Positions 50,144 through 62,895 are shown, counted from the stretch's first letter. The stretch is 64,000 nucleotides of DNA from Toxotes chatareus (GCA_016801885.1 CM028890.1:140001-204000), one strand, 5' to 3'. Made by a program: numbers and translations. The notes: a model not told the origin generated them from the letters alone.

Positions 50144-53100
50144 ATGGCCCACCGTTACCTGCGGCTGTCCGCGGGCTGCAGGAACGTGTTCCGGCTGCTG
50201 CTGCCCTCCAACGCTCCGGCAAGGCTGGTAGGTGGAAAACATGCTAATGTGCTAACTGTGCTAACCGGGACAGTGGCTAAAACCAGCCGGACGGTGACCC
50301 CGCTAAGCGGCTGACAGGCCAGCACCAACCCGCAGGGTCCGGCTGCCCCGGTGTAACTCACAGATAGGGCTTACCTGTGTAAGGTGGGGCGGGTTTACCT
50401 GTGTGTCGATGCGGGGCTGTTGTTATCACTGTCTCATGTAACGACCAGTGACCTCTGTCAATATGCAGCGGGGGGAGAAGTAAAAGTACCGTGATACAGT
50501 CAGAGCTGGGGACGAACGGCGGCGGAGCACCGGCACACCTCAGGTATCCGGTCCGCCAGGGGCCGGGAGGCCGGGAGGTGTGGTTTGAATAGAACAGAAT
50601 AAATGAAGTGACTCACTTGGTTAAACTTGTCAGATTAGTGAGACCCTGCTAACCTCCACCACCAGCTCCTCCAGCAACAGGTGGAAGAAGTTGTACAGGT
50701 CTGACGTGGCGTGGGTCCCGTCTGAAGGACCGTTCATCGCAGGCTTCAGGCTGATTCAGATTCAGTTGGCCTCCGTGTGGCTGTATCAGCTGACTCCTGG
50801 ACTGATCCTGGGTCAGTTTCTGTGTCCTCCGTCCTCACTGAGTTCTAGTAGCTGTGGATTAATAACTGGATGTGGAGTCAGTTTCACACTAATGGTGTAA
50901 CGTTCTCCGTCGTTTGTCAGGTTCCTCCATGGCAGCTGCTCCTGCAGCGTTTACGACCTGCATGCTTTGATATGAGCTAAATGTAACCCAGGTCTACCTC
51001 GTGTTACTGTTACCTGACGTTGGCCATGTTGGATGTGTTATTTCAGGCAATGTGTTCGACCTCTGCCGGGCAGGTAAGGAGAGGACAGAGCCTGCTGAGG
51101 GAGCTGCTGGGAGTGTGCAGGACGCTGAGCTCCAGACCACCAAAAGGTACTCAGATGAGTGTGTGTGCTCTCTGTGTGTCTTTGTGGGGACCAGTTCGAG
51201 CTTCAGACCTTGGGCACGAGGACTTTACAGTGAGGACATCTTTTCCAGTCCATTAGGCTGGTCCCTCAGACCTGGTTTTGGGGTTAGACCCGGTTTAGGT
51301 TCAGTTTCAGGAAAGTGTTGGGGTTAAACATTTAGTTTCAGGGTACACACGGTCTCAGCGAGGGTCCTCACATGTCCAGCGGCACCAGTGTGTGTGTGTT
51401 CAGTACAGTGATGTGTTTTACTTTCTTCAGGTTTTGAGAAATATTTTCCAGATGCTCAGAAACCTGCAAAGAGCTCCGAGGCTGAAGCTGCAGCCAAAGG
51501 TAAACATCTGTCCGTCACGACCTGTCCTCTATCGTCTCTTCAGCTCTGTCAGAAACTTTGTGTGAGTCGTGTTTGAACGCGTGGATCCACCAGCCTTTAC
51601 TGTCAGTGACTTTTTCTTTTGCTGTTCTGCTGTTTGTTCGGTTCTCAGAAGCCAAACCTGCCAACGCTCAGAGAGCTTCTGGGAGGTCAGGAGGCGGAGG
51701 AGGAGGAGGAGGTGGAGGAAGTGGGGGAGAAGGAGCAGGAGGGGGAGGAGGTGGAAAAAGAGGAGGTCGTAAGGAGGAGTCACACTGGTACAGCCGTCTG
51801 CAGAAGGTCAGTACGGGAGGTAGAACAGAGTCCAGCTGCTGTTCTCTGACACATGTTGCCCTTTAGAGGTGTTACTCAGCTGTTACCTGTGCTCACCTGG
51901 TCAGACAGGTGTGTGTTTTCTTGTGGTGTCGATGTGATTTTAGGTTCTGTTCATTTCAGGGTGACATTCCCTGGGACGATAAAGAGTTTCGGATGTACTT
52001 CCTGAGCGGAGCAGCGTTCTGGACCACCGTCACGTATTATTTCTTCTTCAGAGATGGAGGACGAGAGGTCACCTGGAAAGACTTTGTAAACAGCTACCTG
52101 TCCAAAGGAGTGGTGAGGAGAACACCTGTGATCTGTCGTCACTGTGGCACTGTGTCCGCTCAGCAGTCTCATGTCGTTGGTTGAAATGTTGAAACTCACT
52201 GAACTTTAAGCCGCCTCACTGTGTTATTACTGACTCAGTCAAAATCTGGCACTGGTTCATCCATCAGGTGGATCGGCTAGAAGTCGTCAACAAGCGTTAC
52301 GTCAAAGTGGTTTTCTCTCCTGGGAAGACGCCGGTGGACGGGGTGAGTCACATCGTTTTTATCCATTTGACTGACTGCTCTGATGGAATGAGGTAAACGT
52401 GATGCTGCAGTATTTACTGTTTTACTTTATTGGACTTGATGTTTTTGTTAAAGTAAATAATTGATTTAAAATGAATGAGTGTTGTGAAAACAAGGCTCTG
52501 TCTCCCAGTGTGAGACGTTAGCGTGACCTGCCGCATTCTGGACCGTCTGTAAGGAAGGCCCGCTACCAGCAGGACATTCAGTCTGTCTCTTCGTCTCTTC
52601 AGCAGTACATCTGGTTCAACATCGGCAGTGTGGACACGTTTGAGAGGAATCTGGAGACGGCTCAGTACGAGCTCGGCATTGAGGGAGAGAACAGGCTGCC
52701 GGTGGTTTATTCCACCGAGAGCGACGGGTGAGGGCCGATCTGTCGTCGTTACACCTTACTGCTCTGTACCTATGTCACTCTAAAGTTTTTCCTTTCTTTC
52801 CAGCACTTTTCTACTGAGCATGCTCCCCACGGTGCTCATCATTGGCTTCCTGCTGTTCATGCTGCGGCGGGGTCCGGCGGGGGCGGGGCGTCCCGGCCGG
52901 GGGATGGGCGGACTCTTCAGCGTCAGCGAGACGACAGCAAAGATCCTCAAAGATGAGATTGATGTGAAGTTCAAAGACGTGGCGGGCTGCGAGGAGGCGA
53001 AGCTGGAGATTATGGAGTTCGTCAACTTCCTGAAGAACCCCAAACAGTACCAGGACCTGGGCGCCAAGATCCCCAAGGTGAGGGTGGGTCCCACAGGTGG

Positions 53101-56100
53101 GGGCAAGACCAAGATCCCCAAAGTAAGGGAAGGTTTCATGAATGGCAGGAAAAATGAATAGCAGCACAGTGTTCCACAGTTTGCAAACTGTGCCTGATTG
53201 TCAGTTCCACAGGGGCGCTGTTGTCCCGAGCCGCCTTTTGTCTAAAACGATTGTTCATCATGTTTGTAGGGAGCCATCTTGACGGGTCCTCCAGGAACAG
53301 GAAAAACTCTCCTGGCCAAAGCGACCGCCGGCGAGGCCAACGTGCCGTTCATCACCGTCAACGGCTCGGAGTTCCTGGAGATGTTTGTGGGCGTCGGCCC
53401 GGCCAGAGTGAGGAACACTCCCTTACTTTTTTCCTTACCCTTAAACACCCAGTCAGTGTATTATTTATTATTATTTCACAGTTATTTCACCTCACTGCGT
53501 TTGTTCCCACTTTAAGAGAACACTGAGTGTGGGACAGGACGACAGATCAAAGAATGAAAAATTATTTTTAACATTAAAAATTCATTGGACTGATAAACAT
53601 GAGTCCTGCTCTTTAACTGAAGCAGAGACAAAAGTGTCTCACAGCGGGGACAGACGACAAGCTCAGAGACTGAAGTCTGAAACTCTGACTGGACAGACTG
53701 AGGGTCTGAGAGACAGGAGACGTGGTTCAGGACTCATCTGCTCAGATTGTGTGGTAAATGTGTGAGACTGAACACAGAGTCTTACACTTCAGAGCCCTCC
53801 TGATGTCACTTCCTGTACAGGTGAGAGATCTGTTCGTGATGGCGAGGAAGAACGCTCCCTGCATCCTCTTCATCGACGAGATTGATGCCGTGGGACGAAA
53901 ACGAGGACGAGGAAACTTTGGAGGACAGAGCGAGCAGGAGAACACTCTGAACCAGCTGCTGGTGGAGATGGACGGTGGGTGGCGAGACGCAGGAAGCAGT
54001 TAATTAATCACAGGCACCATCGTTACCATCAAACCTTCAGAGCTCAGCACGTCACAGTCCTTTGTCCTGAGGACAGAGTCAGGGATCCTCTGTGACAGGA
54101 AGTTCTCACTCCTCTGTGTTTCTTTAGGCTTCAACACTGCGACCAATGTTGTGGTTCTGGCAGGAACCAACAGACCGGACATCCTGGACCCGGCTCTGAT
54201 GAGACCAGGGCGCTTCGACAGGCAGATCTACATCGGTGAGAGACTGCTCTTCATGTTTTTACAACTTTCACAGGACGAGATTAACGAGGGTTTGATTCCA
54301 CAGCAGGAGGAGGTTGGACTTTGCACGCACGCACACACACACCAGTGGCCACATCGGGTCAGTATCCCAGCAGACCAGATCTGGTTGGACCTGGTCTGCT
54401 GTGCTTGTTGCAGACCAGGTCCACCCACTAACCTGTGCTACGGCCTGAGCCACAAACCCCGACTGAAACCCGACACCTCCGGTTATTTCTTTAATCTCAT
54501 GAGTTTTTATCTCGTTATCTCAGAAAAACTGACATTTTTTTAGATCAGGGATTAAATATCAGATTGTTTCAGAAATCAGTAGGTTGTCATGGTAACAGGT
54601 TAATAACTGAAGGCTGATTATCCTGTTTTTTAGATACTTTGTGACGGTGACTTTGTTCTCTCCATATTCAAAGGACAGATAAATTGATAGATGCTGAATT
54701 CAAATATACCTGTCTGTGTTCTGTCTCAGGTCCTCCAGATATTAAAGGTCGAGCCTCCATCTTTAAAGTTCACCTGCGTCCTCTCAAGCTGGAGGCCAAC
54801 ATGGACAAAGACTCCCTGGCCAAGAAGATGGCCGCCCTCACACCTGGATTCTCAGGTAAACATGTTTGATTTGATTTGATTTCTCCTCCGTTGAAGAGTT
54901 ATCAGCTCTCTGGGTTTATTCTTCCTGCTTTTTGTTTCTCAGGCGCCGACATCGCTAACGTTTGTAATGAGGCGGCTCTGATCGCTGCTCGCCACCTTTC
55001 AGACGCCATCAACCAGAAACACTTTGAACAGGCCATCGAGAGGGTCATCGGAGGTGAGACCAGGCTGAGACCGGCCTGAGACCAGGCTGAGACTGGCCTG
55101 AGACCGACCTGAGACCAGGCTGAGACCAGGCTGAGACCGGCCTGAGACCAGGCTGAGACTGGCCTGAGACCGACCTGAGACCAGGCTGAGACCGGCCTGA
55201 GACCAGGCTGAGACTGGCCTGAGACCGACCTGAGACCAGGCTGAGACCAGGCTGAGACCAGGCTGAGACCGGCCTGAGACCAGGCTGAGACCGACCTGAA
55301 ACCGGCCTGAGACCAGGCTGAGACTGGCCTGAGACCGACCTGAGACCAGGCTGAGACCGGCCTGAGACCAGGCTGAGACTGGCCTGAGACCGACCTGAGA
55401 CCAGGCTGAGACCGGCCTGAGACCAGGCTGAGACTGGCCTGAGACTGGCCTGAGACCGACCTGAGACCAGGCTGAGACCAGGCTGAGACCAGGCTGAGAC
55501 CGGCCTGAGACCGACCTGAGACCAGGCTGAGACCGGCCTGAGACTGGCCTGAGACCAGGCTGAGACCGGCCTGAGACCAGGCTGAGACTGGCCTGAGACC
55601 GACCTGAGACCAGGCTGAGACCAGGCTGAGACCAGGCTGAGACCGGCCTGAGACCAGGCTGAGACCGACCTGAAACCGGCCTGAGACCAGGCTGAGACTG
55701 GCCTGAGACCGACCTGAGACCAGGCTGAGACCGGCCTGAGACTGGCCTGAGACCGACCTGAGACCAGGCTGAGACCGGCCTGAGACCAGGCTGAGACTGG
55801 CCTGAGACTGGCCTGAGACCGACCTGAGACCAGGCTGAGACCAGGCTGAGACCAGGCTGAGACCGGCCTGAGACCGGCCTGAGACCAGGCTGAGACAGGC
55901 CTGAGACCGGCCTGAGACCAGGCTGAGACCGACCTGAAACCGGCCTGAGACCGGCCTGAGACCAGGCTGAGACTGGCCTGAGACCGGCCTGAGACCAGGC
56001 TGAGACCAGGCTGAGACCAGTGTGCAGACTCTGAGAACTGAGATTTAATCTGCTGAACCTTGAAAACACAATGTTTAAATGACTCTTGCTTTTTCTATTT

Positions 56101-59100
56101 GAGGTCTGGAGAAGAAGACTCAGGTCCTGCAGCCAGAGGAGAAGAAGACGGTGGCGTATCATGAGGCCGGTCACGCTGTCGCCGGATGGTTCCTTGAGCA
56201 TGCTGACCCTCTGCTAAAGGTCACACTTACTGTTTGACTGATATCTGTTAAAACGAGTCCAGTCGGTGAAAGTGCGTCATCCTCAGTTATTACCATGAGC
56301 TGACACCAGGAGACGTCCCGGCTGCAGGGTACCAGGTACCAGGTACTGGTCCAGAGATGGTGAGCAGTGTGCAGCAGACCGACGCCTCTCACCCTCTGCT
56401 CGCTGCAGGCAGATGGGACTGTATTCAGCCTGAGAGGAAAACCTGCAGTCACTGCTCAGGGCTGAAAAACATCAGAATCGTTTCCTGTGTGTTTTGATTG
56501 ACAGCTCGTGTCTGTGTGAGCTCTGAGCAGAATCAGCTGATTCTCTTTGGATCATTAATGATTCAGCGTTTTACAGAGTGTAACTCTTCTCTCAGATCAT
56601 CGTGGCGATGTTTTAGGACGCAGCGCGGTTTTTAACGTTCACTGTGTGATCGTATGTTCTCTTCAACATAAACACCCACATGTTCTCTGACCAGGCCAAC
56701 ACTTCCACTGATAATCACTCATTTCAGTGAGGTGTGTGTGACAGACGTGTTCTTGTTACCTGTGCAGGTGTCCATCATCCCCAGAGGGAAGGGTCTGGGT
56801 TACGCTCAGTACCTGCCCAAAGAGCAGTACCTGTACACCAAAGAGCAGCTGTTGGACCGGATGTGTATGACTCTGGGAGGACGAGTCTCCGAGGAGATCT
56901 TCTTTGGACGGATCACCACCGGAGCTCAGGATGACCTCCGAAAAGTCACCCAGAGCGCCTACGCACAGGTCAGAGGTCCCACAGGTCAGAGGTCAAACAG
57001 GTCTGAGGTCCCACAGGTCAGAGGTCCCACAGGTCTGAGGTCCCACAGGTCAGAGGTCACACAGGTCTGAGGTCCCACAGGTCTGAGGTCCCACAGGTCA
57101 GAGGTCCAACAGGTCAGAGGTCCCACAGGTCAGAGGTCACACAGGTCTGAGGTCACACAGGTCTGAGGTCACACAGGTCTGAGGTCACACAGGTCAGAGG
57201 TCCCACAGGTCAGAAGTCAAACAGGTCTGAGGTCCCACAGGTCAGAGGTCCCACAGGTCTGAGGTCCCACAGGTCAGAGGTCACACAGGTCTGAGGTCCC
57301 ACAGGTCTGAGGTCCCACAGGTCTGAGGTCCCACAGGTCAGAGGTCCAACAGGTCAGAGGTCCCACAGGTCAGAGGTCCCACAGGTCAGAGGTCACACAG
57401 GTCTGAGGTCACACAGGTCTGAGGTCCCACAGGTCAGAGGTCAAACAGGTCTGAGGTCCCACAGGTCTGAGGTCCCACAGGTCAGAGGTCACACAGGTCT
57501 GAGGTCACACAGGTCAGAGGTCAAACAGGTCAGAGGTCCCACAGGTCTGAGGTCACACAGGTCTGAGGTCACACAGGTCTGAGGTCACACAGGTCAGAGG
57601 TCACACAGGTCAGAGGTCACACAGGTCTGAGGTCACACAGGTCTGAGGTCAAACAGGTCTGAGGTCCCACAGGTCTGAGGTCCCACAGGTCTGAGGTCAC
57701 ACAGGTCTGAGGTCACACAGGTCAGAGGTCCCACAGGTCAGAGGTCAAACAGGTCAGAGGTCCCACAGGTCTGAGGTCCCACAGGTCTGAGGTCCCACAG
57801 GTCTGAGGTCCCACAGGTCTGAGGTCCCACAGGTCTGAGGTCCCACAGGTCAGAGGTCCCACAGGTCAGAGGTCCCACAGGTCAGAGGTCACACAGGTCA
57901 GAGGTCCCACAGGTCAGAGGTCAAACAGGTCAGAGGTCCCACAGGTCTGAGGTCACACAGGTCTGAGGTCCCACAGGTCTGAGGTCACACAGGTCTGAGG
58001 TCACACAGGTCAGAGGTCCCACAGGTCTGAGGTCAAACAGGTCAGAGGTCCCACAGGTCTGAGGTCCCACAGGTCAGAGGTCCCACAGGTCTGAGGTCAC
58101 ACAGGTCTGAGGTCCCACAGGTCAGAGGTCCCACAGGTCAGAGGTCAAACAGGTCTGAGGTCCCACAGGTCTGAGGTCACACAGGTCTGAGGTCACACAG
58201 GTCTGAGGTCCCACAGGTCAGAGGTCAAACAGGTCTGAGGTCCCACAGGTCTGAGGTCCCACAGGTCAGAGGTCAAACAGGTCTGAGGTCCCACAGGTCA
58301 GAGGTCAAACAGGTCTGAGGTCCCACAGGTCTGAGGTCACACAGGTCTGAGGTCCCACAGGTCAGAGGTCAAACAGGTCTGAGGTCCCACAGGTCTGAGG
58401 TCCCACAGGTCAGAGGTCCCACAGGTCAGAGGTCACACAGGTCTGAGGTCACACAGGTCAGAGGTCCCACAGGTCTGAGGTCACACAGGTCAGAGGTCAC
58501 ACAGGTCAGAGGTGTCAGAGTTCTGACTGAGTCAGTCCTGGTGCCACAGACCTGAAACACATGTTGATCTGAAACAACTCACTAACTCACAGTGGAAAAA
58601 CAGAAGGTTCAGAGACTGAATGGTCAGTGCTCTGTAGTTATACGGAGCGTTCACATTCACACAGTGCTTCACTAACACAGACACACGTCCACACACCAGT
58701 GTTACATCAGGGCCAATTAAGGGTTCAATATCTTGCCTAAGGAGAAGCTCGGGATTGAACCACGACCTGAATCTGCATCGGTCTGATCTCCTCGTCTCTG
58801 TGTTCTGCTGCAGATCGTTCAGTTCGGGATGAATGCGAAGGTGGGTCAGGTTTCCTTCGACCTCCCCCGGCAGGGTGAGATGGTTCTGGAGAAACCGTAC
58901 AGCGAAGCTACTGCTCGTCTCATCGACACCGAGGTCAGAACCCTTATCAGTGAGGCGTACCAGAGAACCCGCCAACTGCTGAACGACAAGAAGGCCGAGG
59001 TGGAGAAGGTACCAGTGATCTACAGTGGTTTGTTCTACATCACCTTGGATAACCTCTGCACGTCCTTTCTAGACCTTACAGGTGGAGACAAGGTGGTTTA

Positions 59101-60019
59101 GGAACTTCATATAAATCAGGTTCTGAATAGACACAAAGGTTTTACATTACCTGGAGAATTCTGAAGGAATGATCTTCTAGAAGCGTCTCCTGGACAAGCA
59201 GGGCTTTATTTCTGTGGAGTAGGGTCAAAGGTCAGTCAGGTCACGCTCAAATGCACACGTGTTGTAAAACCTATGCCAGGAACAACAAATATTTTTCTCG
59301 TCAACCAGAACCACAACAAAGAACCTTCCTGCACTGAGAGCTCTACGACACGTTCAATGTTAGGACCTTTGCTCCAGTGCAAGGTTCCAGGTCTCTCAGA
59401 GAACACAGTGTGTTCTCAATCAGTTGTTTCTTTAAAATGTTTTTTTTTCTCAAAGTAGAACCAGTTCTTACTTATACAACTCTGTCAATGAGTTCTAGAA
59501 CACATCTGTTCTGAGAACTCTACCTGTGTCTTGATGTAAAGCTTCACTCAGAATCCAGCTCAGACCTAGAACACTTCCTTGGATCCGGGCTCTATGCATT
59601 TTAGGCATTTACAGTAAACACACAGAGAACTACTGTTCTACAGTTTGCTCTGATAAGAACAAATCTCTTCCTCATAAACTCGAGCCTCTGACAGTGTAAC
59701 CCCTGTTCTTCCCTCTTTTCTTTCTACAAGAGTTCCAGAGTTGTGACCCTGTTCTTTATGTTGTTGTGGTGTTCTCCAGGTGGCTCTGCGGCTGCTGGAG
59801 AAGGAGGTTCTGGATAAGAGTGACATGGTGGAGTTGCTGGGAAAACGCCCTTTCGCAGAAAAGTCGACTTATGAAGAGTTTGTGGAGGGAACAGGAGGTG
59901 AGGAGGAGGACACGACCCTGCCAGAGGGTCTGAAAGACTGGAACCAAGAGAGGAAGGACAAGGAGGAGAGCCAGGACGAGCAGGTGGCCCATCAGATCTC
60001 TGGAGGAATGCCCTTCTAG
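50144..60019 (+). CDS. afg3l2: AFG3-like AAA ATPase 2, m-AAA protease subunit (complete)
   Basis: Seventeen exons: 50144-50227, 51047-51146, 51431-51499, 51649-51806, 51960-52112, 52268-52342, 52603-52727, 52804-53077, 53270-53407, 53821-53974, 54128-54235, 54730-54855, 54943-55053, 56104-56219, 56768-56968, 58814-59008, 59780-60019; 808 aa against 797 in human, also 17 exons. Order: Arg-rich mitochondrial presequence, a Gly-rich linker, two inner-membrane helices (about 149-167 and 257-275) flanking the FtsH extracellular domain, then AAA with Walker A GPPGTGKT (352-359), Walker B ILFIDE (407-412) and GTNRPDILDPALMRPGRFDR. The M41 protease zinc motif HEAGH is at 578-582. The enzyme extracts and degrades inner-membrane proteins and matures mitochondrial proteins, as homo-oligomers or with paraplegin. 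All key residues are intact. Introns 13 and 15 are minisatellites beginning at their donors. Confidence 0.96.
55054..56020. repeat. afg3l2: 11-bp minisatellite filling afg3l2 intron 13 from its donor
   Basis: The units are ctgagaccagg, ctgagaccggc, ctgagaccgac and ctgagactggc in changing order over about 970 bp (near 88 copies). The first 11 intron bases, gtgagaccagg, are one unit with a single change, so the donor lies inside the array's first copy. A 400-codon minus-strand ORF here is spurious. Confidence 0.97.
56969..58513. repeat. afg3l2: 16-bp minisatellite in afg3l2 intron 15, each unit copying the splice donor
   Basis: The unit is gtcagaggtcccacag with variants gtctgaggtcacacag and gtctgaggtcaaacag; about 96 copies over 1.5 kb. 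The authentic junction is cgcacag|gtcaga and each unit boundary reads cccacag|gtcaga, so every copy repeats the exon end plus donor. It stops 300 bp before exon 16. Confidence 0.97.
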
Positions 60020-62047
60020 AACCTTCTGATGGATGTCTGGGTTCTACCACCATCACCACAAACACTGACTCATCGCACTTGTGTATGAGGTCTAGAACCT
60101 CCCCTCCTCACCGACTTCCAGAATAAACACCAAGAGCTCTACGAATGCTCGTAGAACCTTTTCTCTGGAGTCCTGCACCAAACACCAAACCTTCACCCTA
60201 TAAAGTTCCTGAGTGTTCTGTTGGAGGTCTGTGAGGTCTAGACCTCTCTCACTGACTTCCAGAAGAAACATGAAGAACATAAAGAGAACCTTCTCTTTGT
60301 GGCTGGTTTGTACTAGAAAGTAGAAAAGTATGACTCAATCTACAATCTCATCTGTGCTGTAGAACCCGCTCAGTGACTTTGACAACTCAGCTCACACTCC
60401 AAGAACTGTCTCTCTAGAGTTCTACACTTACCTTGTTATACCACCAGATCGTCTTTGCATTGTTCTAGAACCTTCGCCTTATTGAACCACTGCGCTAAAT
60501 TTGCATGCAGGAGACTCCACAGGAACGTTCTACAACTGTATTATCAGCTGTAGAATCTTCTCTGTGTTGAGGTCAAGAGCAGTTACACTCAGATTCATAC
60601 ATGTGCTAACTTGTCACTGAGTTCTGGAATCCATCTCTCTCTCCCAGCACTTTGCTACTGACTTTTTTTGTGCAGGGAACTCTGCACAGAACCAACAGCG
60701 GTTCTTGAAGTGTTCTTTGTTTTGAGATCTTGCTCTTGCTTAGTTACAGCACATCGTTCTAAAATGTTCTCCAAATGTAGTCTTACAGATTACATCTTTA
60801 ACAGCAGATCTAATAACTAGCTCTGTTTTGGGGTTATAGAGTATTGTTCTGCAAAGTACTATTCTTTGCATAGAACGCTAGAATCTTCTTTGTCGGAGAA
60901 GCCTTGTCCCATTGCAAGCTTCTAGAATAATCAAATCTACACAAAATAACACAGTGTTGAAACATGAACTCCAGCCGAGGGTTCGGTCACAGAATGTACA
61001 CATTTCTAGAATCCGGTTCTAAAACCTTTCTGAATTTGTCGCTGAGCTCGAGAACGATTATGCACCATGAACTTTGAAAGTGTTCTAATGTAGAACCTTA
61101 AAACCTTTCAGATAAGACACAACACACGTACATGCTTTTAATGTTCTGCAGTCTATAGCAACAAATATTTTCTTTATTTGATTTGGTTCTAGTTTAGAAC
61201 CAACACAAGGGCCTGTTGATATAATTGGTAACCTTTGCTCCAAAGCAGGGTTCTAGGTCCTTCACACTACACACAAGTTTCTAGAAAGCAAAGAACATTT
61301 CCCTACAAAGAGCTGTTCTCTGCATAGAACTATAGAACCTTTCTCAGCTCTTGAAGCCTTGCTTGATTGCAGGGTTCTACATCAAAAATACATTTGAAAC
61401 TTTTTGTTCAAGTATGACTAGTAGAACATTCAAGAGTATTTCTGTATATGTAGAACCAATTTTGTAAGTTCTTTATCTGGACTCTACAGCAGCTGGTTCC
61501 TTTCTCTGCCTGAACTGTCCGACTTTGTTCTCTGGTTCTCAGCAGAACGTTACAGTTGATCCTTCAACAGAACAAAAAGTCAACCATTCTCAGCCCTGAA
61601 GTTCCTGAGTGTCAACCTGTTCATAGAACCGTGAGGTCTTAGTAGAACCACCTGCTGGTGGAAGAACACTGCAGCTGTGAGGTCCTCCTGTTTTAAAAAG
61701 CAATGAACAACTTATTTAAACATTTGACTGTTTATCAGCTTCACTTATTTATCAGCAGCGATTGATCCTGAGAACATTGATCAGGTTCTCTTTGATTATC
61801 GAAATTAGCTGAATGATATGAATGTTCTGGAAGATCTGCTGACTCTGTGGTTCCCTCAGAGAGAACATCGTTCATCATCATCAGACTTCAGCTCTGTGCT
61901 GATCACATATTGATTAGTTATTGATCAGTTATTGTTACCGTGCTGAATAGTGTGTGCAGCTCCTGCAAACATGCAACTGTCTGTAAAATGATGAGAAATA
62001 ATTATAATATGTGTAAATGTGTGTCATGATTCAGACGTTTTAATAAA
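60020..62047 (+). other. afg3l2: afg3l2 3' untranslated region and downstream flank, rich in TTCTAGAA words
   Basis: AATAAA at 60122-60127 would give a 3' UTR of about 110 nt; a second at 62042-62047 would give 2 kb. The interval is dense with agaacc, ttctaga and gttct words. No coding exon was recognised. Confidence 0.5.
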
Positions 62048-62874
62048 GTCAGAAAAAGTCAGTCAGCAACTTCAATAATCAATAATCTATCAATCATTAA
62101 AAGTTTAACACGCACTGTCTTTCCTCAGTGAAAGCTTTATTTGAACTGTGCATGTGTAATAACGATGAACTGGTCACAGACAGAAACAGCTGCTCCATGT
62201 GATGATTTCTGTCAGATCAGTTGATTCTTTATTCATCGTTAATTTAACATTTACTGATTTTAATTTCCTCAAAACATCAGAGAATGAAAAAAGGACCAAG
62301 AACGAACAGAAAACCAAATCAGTGAAACTCAGAATCAGTTTTATCGGCCAAGTTTGTGCAAACGAATGAGGAATTTGACTCAGGTTTCTTCTTTGCTCTC
62401 AGGCAGTACAGAACAACAACAACCAACAGAACAACTTTTTTTTATCTACAAATACCAATAGTGCAATGAGCAATGGGTCAGTCTGAATGTGGATAGTGTA
62501 AAATAAAAAACTATTTACTATATACATATATATTCAGACTGTAGAGAGAAGTATGTGCAGGTTGTAGTGCAAACAAAAGATGCTAAAATTAGTGTTATAC
62601 AGACACATAACACAAGACAGAATCCTTGGTAACATTTCCTGTCCTGTGTGTTGTTATGTTGTGTCACCTCTGTGTGTTTCACTGTCTGAAACCGAAACCT
62701 CCGACAGAAGAATCATGGGGCTTTTACTTTGAAACCCGCTCTCAGAGGAAGTGAGGTGGCGGGTGGCCGCAGTGTTTCCGCTGCTCAAACAGAGCTACAT
62801 ATCAGTAAGAATTGATAATTGATTTGGATCGAACCTAAGAGAAGAAGGAGCTCGGGGAACAGCTGCTGGGCTGT
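62048..62874. repeat. Spacer with a retroposon-like tail
   Basis: About 62325-62400 contains 'cagttttatcggccaagttt' and 'gaggaatttgactcagg', a 3'-end pattern frequent in teleost LINE/SINE copies (recognised from memory, not searched). The remainder is AT-rich with nothing coding. Confidence 0.45.
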
Positions 62875-62895
62875 ATGGCGGCGGCAGTTTCTGCG
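62875..62895 (+). CDS. Possible first coding exon of an unidentified gene
   Basis: In a CpG-rich patch (62870-63200) an ATG opens MAAAVSA and runs into a fair donor, gcg|gtatga, at 62895/62896. Ala-rich starts of this kind are typical of first exons. No downstream exon was recognised before the window ends, so the product is unknown and the call is weak. Confidence 0.25.

Noticed and set aside
51649..51806. Gly-rich afg3l2 exon as an artefact of a GGA repeat
   Set aside because: Human AFG3L2 has a similar Gly-rich stretch followed by KRGGKKDDSHWWSRFQK. Here the frame continues correctly into KRGGRKEESHWYSRLQK.
54999..56201. 400-codon minus-strand ORF (LSLVSGRSQ-type repeats)
   Set aside because: Spurious reading of the 11-bp intronic array antisense to afg3l2.
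56969..58513. CRISPR-like regular array
   Set aside because: Units are contiguous with no unique spacers and lie in a eukaryotic intron; this is a minisatellite.
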